Shown in pieces: positions 41,946-51,827 of a stretch of DNA of 54,058 nt (the stretch's first letter is position 1; each line of letters starts with the position of its first letter). The position numbers were made by a program, and so were the translations under genes. The notes under the pieces are model-generated. The model made no database searches and was not told the DNA's origin. It was given only the letters and a program-made list of their open reading frames with translations. The stretch spans positions 1-54,058 of the forward strand of contig DAIDGW010000190.1 of assembly GCA_027452245.1 (NCBI GenBank), given 5' to 3'. This stretch comes from Acidobacteriaceae bacterium (GTDB taxonomy: Bacteria > Acidobacteriota > Terriglobia > Terriglobales > Acidobacteriaceae).

Positions 41946-43340
41946 CTACCTTGGCGCTTTCTTCGCCAGCGCGGGCGCCGTTCCGGGAGCGATTGGACGC
42001 TCCAATGCGTCTTCCAGCAATCCAAGCGATAGTTGCGCTTGAAGCCGCGCATCCAAAAGCGCGCGCTCCGCAATGACGGTCTGCAACTCGGCACCAATAG
42101 CGCTGAGTTGGCCCGTCTCCCCTGCGTGCAGCAATTGCTCTGCAACTCTCTGTTGTTCCTGAAGCTGCGATACGGAGCGGCGGGCCTCTTCGAGGCTCGC
42201 GTACGCAGCCGCATATTGCGCCAGTGCCTTGTCGCTATCGGCGATGACCGCGCTCTGTGTGGCGAGCAGTTGCGCGCCGGCCGCTTTTCTCTGGGCCTCG
42301 GCTTCGGCAATCGGCCCTTCGTTGCGGTTGCGTAGCGGCAGCACAGCGGAGAGGTTCAACGAGATGAAATGAGCGCCTTCTTCGTAGTTGTATCCCGGTC
42401 CGAGATGGATATCCGGGTACTGCTTCGCCACTTGGAGCTGCAGATTTGACTGCGCCGCCTCGTATTGTTCGAGGGCGCGCTGTACATCGAGCCGGTTCGC
42501 GACCGCGGTTTCCCGAATGCTCTGAGGCGGAAGCGAGGCGGGAACCGGCGGTTCATCGATCCCCGGCCATAGCAGATCTTTCCCCGCCAGCGCGGAATCC
42601 GGGATTCCAATGGCCGCCGCCAGTGCCGCATGGGTCGTATTGACCTGGCCCTCGGCGGTCACCAGCGCCTGCCGGAGCTGGGTAAGAGCGATTTGCGCTG
42701 TGGTCGCTTCCGGTTGCGCGATCTCTCCGACCTGAACCTGCCGTTCAATGAGGTCTGGGTATCTGGTTTCGAGAGTCACTTGCTGCTGCACCACTGCAAC
42801 TGCGTTCACTGCGAATAGATAATCCGCTAACGCCGCGCGGACCCGGCTGCGCACTGTCCACGCAGTCTGGCCCAGTTGCAGGCGGCTCGCTTCGCTGAGA
42901 TGGGTGGCGCCCGCGATCCGGTAGCCTCGCTTGCCCGCGGTCTCAATCGGCAGATCGAAATTGAACCCCATGATGAATTGGCTATCAGGCGGAGACTCAT
43001 ACCCTGGACCAATTCCTACTGTTGGATTCGGCTTCATCCCTGCTGTCGTAATCGCGGCGTCGGCCGCTGTCGCATTCGCGCGGGCGATATCGAGATCCGG
43101 GCTAAAGTAGTATGCAGCAAGCGTCAGCGAGTTCAGATCCCAAGTTTCGAGCGGCCACGATGGCGGCTCGAAGCCGGAAGTCTGCTTCATCCATGAGCGC
43201 AAATTGGGATCGTCCAGGCTGCGGTGATAAAGCGCCGCGGCCTGGGCCGCCGGCGCAATAGGCACCGCTCGATAGTTGTATCGTGCGCATCCCGCAAGCA
43301 ATACGGGGCCGAGCAACGCCAATGCTGCAAGGGACTTCAT
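41946..43340 (-). CDS. TolC-like outer-membrane efflux lipoprotein
   Basis: A 464-residue TolC/CusC/NodT-type channel. The N-terminus is a lipoprotein signal ending in LLAGC (Cys at about residue 18). Two repeats of long helices contain the usual patterns (ARANATAADAAITTAGMKPNPTVG, then ADYLFAVNAV and RYPDLIERQVQVGEI). AGGAGC before the ATG sets the start; a longer frame has no such site. It is the first structural gene after the ArsR/CmtR-like regulator and delivers metal out of the cell with the adaptor and pump. Confidence 0.9.
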   Translation of the reverse strand: MKSLAALALLGPVLLAGCARYNYRAVPIAPAAQAAALYHRSLDDPNLRSWMKQTSGFEPPSWPLETWDLNSLTLAAYYFSPDLDIARANATAADAAITTAGMKPNPTVGIGPGYESPPDSQFIMGFNFDLPIETAGKRGYRIAGATHLSEASRLQLGQTAWTVRSRVRAALADYLFAVNAVAVVQQQVTLETRYPDLIERQVQVGEIAQPEATTAQIALTQLRQALVTAEGQVNTTHAALAAAIGIPDSALAGKDLLWPGIDEPPVPASLPPQSIRETAVANRLDVQRALEQYEAAQSNLQLQVAKQYPDIHLGPGYNYEEGAHFISLNLSAVLPLRNRNEGPIAEAEAQRKAAGAQLLATQSAVIADSDKALAQYAAAYASLEEARRSVSQLQEQQRVAEQLLHAGETGQLSAIGAELQTVIAERALLDARLQAQLSLGLLEDALERPIAPGTAPALAKKAPR

Positions 43341-43548
43341 ACTTGCTCCTGATATTGCGCAGTTCAAAAGGCGCGCGTGCGGATACCCGACTTCTTCCCC
43401 GCGATTAACACCGGGGATTTGCCAGCCCAAGACCGCGGTGTAGCTTGTAATTTGCAGGAGCGCCCCATCGGGACCATCCTCCTGAAATTGTGAGCGCTGA
43501 GCGATGGCGCGGCGCTTCCGCACGAAAACGGCTCACGTTCATGATTGG

Positions 43549-43935
43549 TCATGATGCGGCGCTCTCGACTTGATCAAAGGCCCTGACTTGAGCATCTTCC
43601 GCCAGGCAACATCCCTGATGTAGCAGAGTGAGAACGCAGGGGTCGAGGATTGAATAGCGAATTTGCAAGCCCTCGCGCTGCGCTTCAACGATCCCCCGGG
43701 CAGCCAGCCGCTGGAGTTGGTTGGAGACAGCTTGGGGCTTCATACCCAACTCGTCTGCCAACTCACTCACGCAAAGCTCACCCGCGCGTGCCAGCGCATG
43801 CAGCATCCGCAGACGGGTACCGTTCGCCAACAGTTTGAACATGGATTCAAGAGCTTGCGCTTGCCTGCTAGAAAGTAGGGGCCGAGTGGCCAAGGCCGGC
43901 TTAGGGGAACATCGCTGCAAAATCTTCTTGCTCAT
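43549..43935 (-). CDS. ArsR/SmtB-family metal repressor of the efflux operon (CmtR-like)
   Basis: A 128-residue winged-helix repressor. The HTH is ELCVSELADELGMKPQAVSNQLQRLAARG. Cys in ELCVSEL and the C-terminal cluster DPCVLTLLHQGCC resemble the CmtR/CadC-type metal sites that sense soft metals (Cd, Pb, perhaps Zn or Hg). It lies 208 bases upstream of the TolC-like gene on the same strand. A palindrome at 43968-43985 just before its start is the likely operator. It probably controls the seven-gene efflux unit down to the CcdA-like gene. Confidence 0.85.
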   Translation of the reverse strand: MSKKILQRCSPKPALATRPLLSSRQAQALESMFKLLANGTRLRMLHALARAGELCVSELADELGMKPQAVSNQLQRLAARGIVEAQREGLQIRYSILDPCVLTLLHQGCCLAEDAQVRAFDQVESAAS

Positions 43936-43967
43936 ATGACCTCGCCTTTAGCATACCACTATTACAC

Positions 43968-43985
43968 CGTATTATGTATTATACG
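43968..43985. promoter_or_regulatory. Imperfect palindrome, candidate operator of the ArsR/CmtR-like repressor
   Basis: CGTATTAT (43968-43975) and ATTATACG (43978-43985) pair at 7 of 8 positions around a 2-base centre. It is A/T-rich like SmtB/CadC sites and lies 33 bases upstream of the repressor ATG. It is also upstream of the divergent zinc-ribbon gene, so one site may control both. Confidence 0.6.
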
Positions 43986-44042
43986 AAAAGGAACTTGCCG
44001 AGCCTACTCAGGTCCGCGACAGATGATCTCGCAGGAAAAGTT

Positions 44043-44207
44043 ATGAAAATTCGATGGGAACACACTCATCAATGTCGCAAGTGTGGGCACGTAATCCGGG
44101 CCGATGACATTGATCCAAGGGCAATCACGACGGGTGTCATCACATGCCCGAAGTGTGAGATGTCGGGGCCAATCAATGTGAAGATTCTGCAGATGAAAAG
44201 TAGCTAA
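44043..44207 (+). CDS. Small zinc-ribbon protein
   Basis: A 54-residue protein with two C-x2-C pairs (CRKCGH and CPKCEM, about 27 residues apart) that form a zinc ribbon. I use the ATG at 44043 with AGGAAAA upstream; an ATG at 43974 lies inside the palindromic operator and is unlikely. It is divergent from the metal repressor, and a metal-storage or adaptor role is possible. The function is unknown. Confidence 0.6.
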   Translation: MKIRWEHTHQCRKCGHVIRADDIDPRAITTGVITCPKCEMSGPINVKILQMKSS

Positions 44208-44223
44208 TGGCTCCGGGCGCTTC

Positions 44224-45159
44224 TCAATCAGGAATGGGAAGCGACATCTGATCGTCGATATTGAGGTGATTCATTCGTCTCATGAAGTTTCGGACAAGCT
44301 CACTCACTACCCTTGAGCGGTTATCTGCTCGGGATATGAGGAGCGTATTCATTTTTAGCCTGGTTTCATCAAGCGGTCTCATTGTCAAGTCATCGCGCGC
44401 AATTCGTAACGCGGCGGACTTCCCAACAATCACCACGCCGCCGGGGTCACTCATGAGAGGGATAGCTTCCTCTGGAACCATAAAGTGCTGAATTGCAGAA
44501 GGCAGAGCCTTCAGTTCTTCCGTGAGCCTCTGAATCAAGTCGTACAGCGGGGGATGGCTCTGGCGTTGAAACAGTATCCAGCGCTTGTTCGCAAGCTGAT
44601 GAAATCTAAGGGAAGGATGATCTGCCAATTCATCTTCCTTTGACATGACCAGGTAGAAAGGCGATTCGTCAATTTTCACGCTGGTGAGGAGATCGGAAAG
44701 AGGCGGTTCAATGACGAGTGCAAGATCGAGTTCCCCACTAAGTACGTCGTGAGCTAAGTCGCAAGAAAATCCACTCGACAAGTTCAAACGCAATCGTGGA
44801 TATAGTGGCAGCCGCGTGGCAAGAAGTGTAGACGTAAAAAACGGATCTGTGTAAGGCGAGCGCCCGATATTCAACGTCAATTCTGCGTCTCTGTCCGCAG
44901 CTCGTGCAGCCTGCACCGCTCTTTCGGCGTGAAGCACACCAATACGGGCTGCTCCTACATAAGCCCTGCCTGCCTCCGTCAGGGAGACGACGTGATGGTC
45001 TCGCACAAACAAAGTGACCCCGAGAAACCGTTCCAATTCAGCAATGTATTTAGTGACCGCCGGCTGACTGAGGCGCAGACGCTTCGCTGCGCGAGAAAAG
45101 TTCAACTCCTCTGCCACCGCAATGGCGGCTTCCATGTACTTCAACTCGTGTCGTGCCAT
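44224..45159 (-). CDS. LysR-family transcriptional regulator
   Basis: A 311-residue LysR regulator. The N-terminal HTH is LNFSRAAKRLRLSQPAVTKYIAELE. The effector domain has NIGRSPYTDPFF and DLALVIEPPL. No obvious target is adjacent: upstream lies a gene-free stretch and the excisionase, downstream the zinc-ribbon gene converges. It may control the element's own genes or be passenger cargo. The effector is unknown. Confidence 0.9.
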   Translation of the reverse strand: MARHELKYMEAAIAVAEELNFSRAAKRLRLSQPAVTKYIAELERFLGVTLFVRDHHVVSLTEAGRAYVGAARIGVLHAERAVQAARAADRDAELTLNIGRSPYTDPFFTSTLLATRLPLYPRLRLNLSSGFSCDLAHDVLSGELDLALVIEPPLSDLLTSVKIDESPFYLVMSKEDELADHPSLRFHQLANKRWILFQRQSHPPLYDLIQRLTEELKALPSAIQHFMVPEEAIPLMSDPGGVVIVGKSAALRIARDDLTMRPLDETRLKMNTLLISRADNRSRVVSELVRNFMRRMNHLNIDDQMSLPIPD

Positions 45160-45497
45160 GCCTTCCCCCGTGTGAAGATCGACCTGGGTTCAGAAAAGGC
45201 CTATGACCCGGCCTGACGACGGGGTACCAAGGCAAAGAAGGACAGTCGTTAGGAAAACTACGCAAAGCTGATCGCCTCGTTCGCGACCTCTTTGTTGGTT
45301 TTAGATGTTCTCAGATGATCGACGGTCGCAGATGTGCTTGATGGGCACCCCGCGGTTATTACGATTTGGAATAACCAATCTGTGCCACGTAATTGGACAA
45401 TCGGCGCTATACCCGTCAATCGTTTTCAGCAGGATGGTGTTCGAGGGAGGACTTCTGCTCGGACGGCGCCTATGGGATTTGCCAAGGAGGATTTCCA
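45160..45497 (+). other. 338-base stretch between the LysR and excisionase genes
   Basis: No gene with a ribosome binding site is seen. It must hold the promoters of the divergent lysR and xis genes. LysR-family operators (T-N11-A) are too loose to place reliably here. Confidence 0.45.
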
Positions 45498-45755
45498 ATG
45501 CAACTCGACGGATCGAGTCGGCGATTGTCGGAACACGGATTGTCCGAGCCGCAGCGCAAACCAGTGACCAGTGAGCCATTCGTTCCTGAACCTTTGCTGG
45601 ACACCGACCAGGCGGCTGCAATTATGCGAATACATCCCAAGACCCTCCAACGCTACGCGCGGCAAGGGATTGTTCGAGGGTTTCAACTCGGAACGATGTG
45701 GCGGTTCCGAGCGAGCGATATTGATCGCTGGATTTCGGAACAACTTGCGAGTTGA
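45498..45755 (+). CDS. xis: Excisionase-like helix-turn-helix protein
   Basis: An 85-residue protein with a perfect AAGGAGG 8 bases before the ATG. Residues about 34-80 form a MerR-like excisionase fold: LLDTDQAAAIMRIHPKTLQRYARQ, then a wing GTMWRFRASDIDRWI. Such proteins bend the attachment site to favour excision. It is 78 bases upstream of the integrase gene, the standard arrangement. Confidence 0.8.
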   Translation: MQLDGSSRRLSEHGLSEPQRKPVTSEPFVPEPLLDTDQAAAIMRIHPKTLQRYARQGIVRGFQLGTMWRFRASDIDRWISEQLAS

Positions 45756-45833
45756 AGTTTTTCCTAGACCTCTGCCCAGCGCAGCGTTAGCCTTTAACTG
45801 AGCCATCCGTTGCGCCGGAGACCAGGAGTATTC

Positions 45834-47036
45834 ATGGCAAGGCGCACACGGTATCAGCAAGGAAGCGTGCAGCGTGGCAAGCGGCAGAATGGCCCAGATG
45901 TTTGGATGTTCCGCTGGAGAGAGATTGGACCGAACGGAAAGAGCGTGCAGCGCAAAGCCGTCATCGGCACTGTAATCAATCTTCCTTCAGAAACATCAGC
46001 CCTGAAAGCAGCCCAAGCGTTGCGCATCGACGCCAACCAACAAACCCCGCGAGCGGTAAGTTGTCCCAGTACGGTAGCGGAACTGATCGAGCACTATCGG
46101 TTGAAGGAACTGACCGAAGACGAACAGGGACGCAAGGCGCACTCGACACGAGCTGCTTACGAATGCTATTTAGACGGCTGGATTCTTCCCCGGTGGGGCA
46201 ACCACCGTTTGGAACAGGTCAAGTCGGTAGCCGTTGAAGAATGGCTGGGTAGCATCGAGCGGGCACGAGGAACAAAAGCGAAGATTCGGAACATCATGAG
46301 TGCACTTTTCAGTCACGCGATGCGGTACGAGTGGTCGGACAAGAATCCGATCAAGCTCGTTCGGCAGAGCGCGAAGCGGCAGCGCATTCCCGATGTGCTC
46401 GAATTGAACGAACTTCAGGCTCTCCTCGCCGAACTCGCCGTGAGAGAACGCACTTTGGTTCTGCTCGACGCGGCGACCGGCTTACGAGTCGGTGAACTCC
46501 TGGCCCTTCGCTGGGACGACATCGATTTCGAGAACTTGGAGATTCGTGTCACCGAATCCATCTGGCATCAGGTGTTAGGTGTCTGCAAGACAGAGGCGTC
46601 AGCCAGGCCCGTCCCAATGGACGGCTACATGGCCGAGGATCTTCTGCGCTGGAGAAAAACCTGCGCCTATCCGCTGGACAGTGATTGGGTCTTCGCCAGT
46701 CCGCGCATGAAGGGCAAGCAGCCCTACTGGCCGGACAATCTCTTGAAACGCTACATCAAGCCAGCGGCAAAGAAGGCTGGTATCAACAAGAACATCGGTT
46801 GGCACACCTTCCGCCATTCCTTCGGCACGTTGCTGAAGGCAAACGGGGAAGATGTGAAGACTGTCCAGGAGCTTTTACGGCACGCCAACAGCAGGATCAC
46901 GCTTGACGTTTACACGCAGGCCGTGAACTCGCAGAAGCGGGCCGCACAGAGCAAGGTCGTTCAGATGATTGTGCCCGGCGTGGGCACAAACGTGGGCACA
47001 AAGCAAAAACAGGCGCGAACGGGTACAGAAGCGTAA
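45834..47036 (+). CDS. int: Tyrosine recombinase / integrase
   Basis: A 400-residue phage-type integrase. An N-terminal arm-binding region is followed by a SAM-like core-binding domain (about 85-170). The catalytic domain has Arg218 (ATGLRVGEL), His324 and Arg327 (HTFRHS), His350 (LLRHANS) and Tyr360 (LDVYTQ). All catalytic residues are intact. The ATG with AGGAG upstream is chosen over a TTG at 45810. It ends 90 bases from the 3' end of a tRNA-Asp gene, so it very likely inserts the element there. Confidence 0.93.
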   Translation: MARRTRYQQGSVQRGKRQNGPDVWMFRWREIGPNGKSVQRKAVIGTVINLPSETSALKAAQALRIDANQQTPRAVSCPSTVAELIEHYRLKELTEDEQGRKAHSTRAAYECYLDGWILPRWGNHRLEQVKSVAVEEWLGSIERARGTKAKIRNIMSALFSHAMRYEWSDKNPIKLVRQSAKRQRIPDVLELNELQALLAELAVRERTLVLLDAATGLRVGELLALRWDDIDFENLEIRVTESIWHQVLGVCKTEASARPVPMDGYMAEDLLRWRKTCAYPLDSDWVFASPRMKGKQPYWPDNLLKRYIKPAAKKAGINKNIGWHTFRHSFGTLLKANGEDVKTVQELLRHANSRITLDVYTQAVNSQKRAAQSKVVQMIVPGVGTNVGTKQKQARTGTEA

Positions 47037-47126
47037 TCGAAGAGCAATTCGCTCATTGTGCCCTTATTGTGTCCTAATTTGCTTGTCACTGTAGGTCGCC
47101 ATAGCCTCTAAGTCTTTTAGAATCTA

Positions 47127-47754
<628 letters not shown>

Positions 47755-49656
47755 ATGCCAAGTGAAAACTCTCCCGTGAGAGTCGTAGAGCATTTATGTC
47801 CAGAGCATTACGGTTCGAAAGAAGCAGTCCTGTTTCGGAGCTGCAAAGACCGGTCGATATGGAGCAGCGCTTCAGGGGTCTCGCAGCGTAGGGCGGAGTT
47901 GCCTCACAGTTTGTGCCTTGGCTCATACGTTCGGGCCCTCTCCGTTTTTCTGGGGCTGACGTTATGGCTCGCAACGCCGATGTCGGCCCAGAGCGGGGAG
48001 CAGACGCCTTCACACGCTGATGTTGCAGCGGCATCAGGCAGCCCCGCCGGTTCCGCTTACATCCCGGTGGACAGTTGGATCTACCCAGCGGCGCTCCGTT
48101 TGTACTACTTGGGGTACCTTCCGACCGCGTACATCGGCATGCGACCCTGGACACGGGCTTCGCTCGCGCACATGCTAGAGCTTTCGAAGGAATCGCTGGG
48201 GTCTGTGGATGCACCCGGGGAGGCAGTGGAGATCAACGCTCGATTACGCGCGGAACTTGCTCCCGAGTTGGCCGACGATTCATCGCCCTCCATTCGTGAA
48301 GCAGCCGTCTACACCCGTCTTCGCGGGATTCAGGGTCCCATCCTCAACGATAGCTTTCACTTGGGACAGACCATCGTGAATGACTATGGACGACCGGATG
48401 AGCCCGGCTTCAACAATTTGACAGGTTTCAGCGCCGAGGCCCAGAGTGGGCGATTTAGCCTGTTTGTTCGCAGCGAGTATCAACACGCTCCAACAGCGAG
48501 CGGATACTCATCGACGGTCGCGGCGCAGTTGGCGGCAATCGACGGAACGCCTGATGTTCCCCAAACGACGATTCCCTCGGGTCCGATCCCGGAGCAAAAC
48601 CTCTCCCAGGTGATGGAGGCTAACGCTTCCGTCCACGTTTGGGGCCATGAAGTTTCGTTTGGCAGAAGCGACGAATGGCTTGGGCCCGGCCTTGGTGCCA
48701 GCATGGGTTGGTCTAACAATGCAGAGGATCTCTACAGCTTTCGGATCAATAGGGTAGAGCCACTCTACATTCCTGGTCTCTCGCGATTCGTTGGCCTCTT
48801 TCGTTACGACTTCATGGTCGGAAGCCTCAAGGGGCATCAGTTTCCGAGCGATTCATGGATACACATGGAGAAGGTCAGCATGAAGGTGACTCCGGACCTT
48901 GAGTTCGGCTTCATGCGATCCGTCATATGGGGAGGCAAGGGGCAACCCTGCCTCCAGCCCGATGGCACCACGATTCCGTGTGATGTGCCCATCACCGTAG
49001 GAACCTTCCTACGCAGCTTCTTCAGCGTTACCGCACCGCCTCCCGCCGTCAAGTTTTCGCGCCAAAATCCAGGAGCACGATTCAGCACCTTCGACTTCAC
49101 CTGGCGTACCCCGTGGGACAATCATCTGGTCACTGTCTACATGGATTCCTTCGCCCACGACAATGTGTTCCCGATCAGTAACCTGGGGCGCTCCGGTTTG
49201 CGGCCGGGTATCTATATCGCTCGCCTACCAGGTCTGCCACGACTCGACTTCCGTGCGGAGGGGACAACCACCAATCCACATGACCCGGAGAGCAACAACG
49301 GGCGGCTTCTTCTATGGGAGGGCGTTCAGATCCAGGGATATACCAACAAGGGATACATTTTGGGCGATTGGATTGGGCGAGAGGCCACAGGCGGGCAGGC
49401 GTGGCTGACGTGGCACCTCAAGCCGGACGAGCAAATCCAACTCCAATACCGCAACGCGAAGGCCGCAAGCGACTTTATCCCTGGCGGAACCACCCAGCAT
49501 GATTTCTCGGCAGAGGTTGTTTTGAGACCCGCACGAGCGCTTGAGATCAGGACGACGCTGCAGGGGGAATTATGGAAAGCGCCGCTCATCGCACAAGGGC
49601 AGCAGCGGGATTTTGTTGGAACCGTGCAACTCACCTATTTTTTGCGCGGAAAATGA
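47755..49656 (+). CDS. Wzi-like capsule/exopolysaccharide assembly outer-membrane protein
   Basis: A 633-residue beta-barrel protein of the capsule assembly Wzi family, which attaches or exports surface polysaccharide. The pattern QTIVNDYGRPDEPGFNNLTG, RFSLFVRSEYQHAP, SFGRSDEWLGPG, SNNAEDLYSFRINRVEP, LEFGFMRSVIWGG and FLRSFFSV matches the family in order. A signal peptide ends near MSAQSG (about residue 80), so the true start is probably later than the first ATG; no good ribosome binding site was found and I give MPSENSP as the most upstream plausible ATG. It opens the chromosomal polysaccharide region. Confidence 0.8.
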   Translation: MPSENSPVRVVEHLCPEHYGSKEAVLFRSCKDRSIWSSASGVSQRRAELPHSLCLGSYVRALSVFLGLTLWLATPMSAQSGEQTPSHADVAAASGSPAGSAYIPVDSWIYPAALRLYYLGYLPTAYIGMRPWTRASLAHMLELSKESLGSVDAPGEAVEINARLRAELAPELADDSSPSIREAAVYTRLRGIQGPILNDSFHLGQTIVNDYGRPDEPGFNNLTGFSAEAQSGRFSLFVRSEYQHAPTASGYSSTVAAQLAAIDGTPDVPQTTIPSGPIPEQNLSQVMEANASVHVWGHEVSFGRSDEWLGPGLGASMGWSNNAEDLYSFRINRVEPLYIPGLSRFVGLFRYDFMVGSLKGHQFPSDSWIHMEKVSMKVTPDLEFGFMRSVIWGGKGQPCLQPDGTTIPCDVPITVGTFLRSFFSVTAPPPAVKFSRQNPGARFSTFDFTWRTPWDNHLVTVYMDSFAHDNVFPISNLGRSGLRPGIYIARLPGLPRLDFRAEGTTTNPHDPESNNGRLLLWEGVQIQGYTNKGYILGDWIGREATGGQAWLTWHLKPDEQIQLQYRNAKAASDFIPGGTTQHDFSAEVVLRPARALEIRTTLQGELWKAPLIAQGQQRDFVGTVQLTYFLRGK

Positions 49657-49797
49657 ACGTCGATCTGAGCTCGCTCATAATCCCTTTCATAACGTGACTC
49701 GAGCCTCACCATCAGACCAGCAAAGCATGAGCTAAAAATATGCTTCGGGTATCGGGAAGGGAAGTGCTAGGTCTCTCGAATGGATCCGCTTATCAAT

Positions 49798-50655
49798 TTA
49801 CGCGGACTGCCGAACCTCCTTCGTTGACAGTCCTCCGTCTTCTCCATGATTCGCTGCAAAGCCAGTTGTTGGTTCTGAGGCAGATCTCGCCAGCAGAAAG
49901 CGTCCAGACTCAGGGGGGAAAGCATGGATGGGTCGATTGCCAAGCTTGAAAACGGTATCGACCAGGATCCTTAGATCAGTTCTGAATCTCGTAGTCTCAA
50001 TGTAATTTGCATCTAGCCGGCATTTTTCAGGATTCAGCACGGTCGTCACATAGTGCTCGATGAACTCTACTGGAACACCTGTCAGCAGCTTTTCCTCATG
50101 GGAAAACTCAATCGTCGCCGCTCCGGTGATTCCGGGACGACAGAGCATACACAGGTTTTCATGTTGACGAATCTTGGGACGAGGACCGACGAAGCTCATT
50201 TCGCCGCGCACCACATTGACTAACTGGGGCAATTCATCCAACTTCAGGCGGCGCAACAAGGCTCCAACTCTGGTCATCCGTGGATCTCCGTGCTTGGTCA
50301 CTGTAAGGCCCTGATCGGTCTGCTCGCCGAGGTCCCTCATCGTCCGAAATTTTAAAATGACGAAGGTCTGCTGGTGCAACCCCACCCGCTCTTGGCGGAA
50401 CAGCGCTGGGCCCTTTGACGTAATCTTTATCAACAAAGCAATCAGCAACATCATCGGCGAAAACAAAATCAGCGCAGCAACCCCGAAAACCAGATCGAAG
50501 CACCGCTTCCTCTTGGACATGCACCACGCACTGACATAGCGCGGGTAACACATGGACGCTGAGGAATGCTTGCGCGGAACGACTCCATCTGAATGTTGAG
50601 ATTGATGTGTTCCATCTTCCGGTAACGAACTCTGCTCGCACTCCGATTTGACCAT
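49798..50655 (-). CDS. Sugar-phosphate undecaprenyl transferase (polyprenyl glycosylphosphotransferase)
   Basis: A 285-residue phosphoglycosyl transferase that loads the first sugar onto undecaprenyl phosphate in polysaccharide synthesis. After an N-terminal extension of about 48 residues comes KRCFDLVFGVAALILF with a re-entrant membrane helix, then the catalytic segments LFRQERVGL, FVILKFRTM, LRRLKLDELPQLVNV (the Asp-Glu pair) and SFVGPRPKI, RPGITG. The 55-residue tail after NRPIHAFPPESGR is unusual. It is on the minus strand, apart from the rml genes. Confidence 0.9.
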   Translation of the reverse strand: MVKSECEQSSLPEDGTHQSQHSDGVVPRKHSSASMCYPRYVSAWCMSKRKRCFDLVFGVAALILFSPMMLLIALLIKITSKGPALFRQERVGLHQQTFVILKFRTMRDLGEQTDQGLTVTKHGDPRMTRVGALLRRLKLDELPQLVNVVRGEMSFVGPRPKIRQHENLCMLCRPGITGAATIEFSHEEKLLTGVPVEFIEHYVTTVLNPEKCRLDANYIETTRFRTDLRILVDTVFKLGNRPIHAFPPESGRFLLARSASEPTTGFAANHGEDGGLSTKEVRQSA

Positions 50656-51221
50656 CAAAATTGTGCACTCCGTTTCGTCGGCTACTCAAACAGCACAAGT
50701 CTAGCGCTGGAACCACGTTTTGAACTCTCGCTAGACCTCAATGTTACATGCTTGTCTGACCCGAGTGATGTGATGAAAGTTGCTAATCCGAATATCGAAT
50801 TCCCTAAAATATTCAACCGATCGGTACAAGGGGAGAAGATATTGCGGCGAACATATTTCCACCGCTACCTTCACGGCGAATATTTTCTTCTCACTGATCT
50901 GCCCGGAAATCATTCGAATGTTTAATATTCTTGTGAATCCTTGCTGATAGCCTCGTCTTCACCCTTTACCTAACTGCCATTTCAGCATGATTGCGCCTTG
51001 ATGGATATATCGGCATCGGGTCGAAAGTCATGAGTAGTTCCATATTGGGACAAGCCCATACATGAGCCAAATCCGGCATCCCTGTACCTACGGAGGCTCC
51101 CGATTGCATGCCAGAGTGTCCGCCATGTACGCTCGACTCGCCAAGATGGGTAATGCCGCAATATCACAAAGCAGGCCGCTTGACCCCTGTGGCGCTAGCA
51201 CTCGCCGCGTTAGAATGACAC
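50656..51221. other. 566-base gene-free chromosomal stretch
   Basis: Divergent promoters of the sugar transferase and rmlC must lie here. It is clearly richer in A/T between about 50770 and 50950. Short open frames lack ribosome binding sites. No repeat, tRNA or insertion sequence is seen. Confidence 0.5.
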
Positions 51222-51785
51222 ATGCAGATATTATGCACGGACCTGCCTGATGTGAAGCTCGTCCGTTCTCAAAAGCATGGGGATGATCGCGGATGGTTCT
51301 CCGAGGCCTTCAGTGCGCGGGATTTTTCAGTAGCAGGATTGCCCGATTGCTTCGTTCAGGATAATCAGTCGTTTTCACGGCGAGGAGTCTTGCGTGGCCT
51401 TCACTATCAAGTCGGAGAACCACAGGGCAAGCTGGTTCGTGTGCTTTCAGGTCACATATGGGATGTAGCTGTCGACCTTCGCCCGAACTCTCCACACTTC
51501 GGCAAGTGGGCTGGTATCCATCTCAAGGGGGAAGACATCGAGAGCCTATGGATTCCCGAAGGATTTGGTCACGGTTTCCTGGTCCTTTCAGAGACCGCCA
51601 GCGTGCTCTACAAGACCACCCGTTTCTATCATCCGGTGGGTGAGCGCTGCGTGCGCTGGGATGACCCGACCCTTGGCATTGCCTGGCCGCTGGAGGACAT
51701 CGGTACGCCAACAGTCTCAGCGAAGGATGCTGCGGGAAGTCTCTTGCCGGCAGCCGAATTGCCTGCCCCATATCAGTCCATGTAG
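51222..51785 (+). CDS. rmlC: dTDP-4-dehydrorhamnose 3,5-epimerase
   Basis: A 187-residue cupin epimerase, the third step of dTDP-L-rhamnose synthesis. The substrate and catalytic residues are in the pattern DDRGWFSEAF, FVQDNQSFS, GVLRGLHYQ (catalytic His), KLVRVLSGHIWDVAVDLR (Asp) and WIPEGFGHGFLVLSE, YKTTRFYHP (Tyr). The length is standard. It is on the + strand, convergent with rmlD. Confidence 0.95.
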   Translation: MQILCTDLPDVKLVRSQKHGDDRGWFSEAFSARDFSVAGLPDCFVQDNQSFSRRGVLRGLHYQVGEPQGKLVRVLSGHIWDVAVDLRPNSPHFGKWAGIHLKGEDIESLWIPEGFGHGFLVLSETASVLYKTTRFYHPVGERCVRWDDPTLGIAWPLEDIGTPTVSAKDAAGSLLPAAELPAPYQSM

Positions 51786-51827
51786 CACACCTGGCTGGAA
51801 ACCCTTTTGCCTTACCGGCTACAAAAC

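Noticed and set aside
43974-44042. Longer N-terminus for the zinc-ribbon protein
   Set aside because: The upstream ATG is inside the palindromic operator and lacks a ribosome binding site; the 54-residue form starts right before the conserved part.
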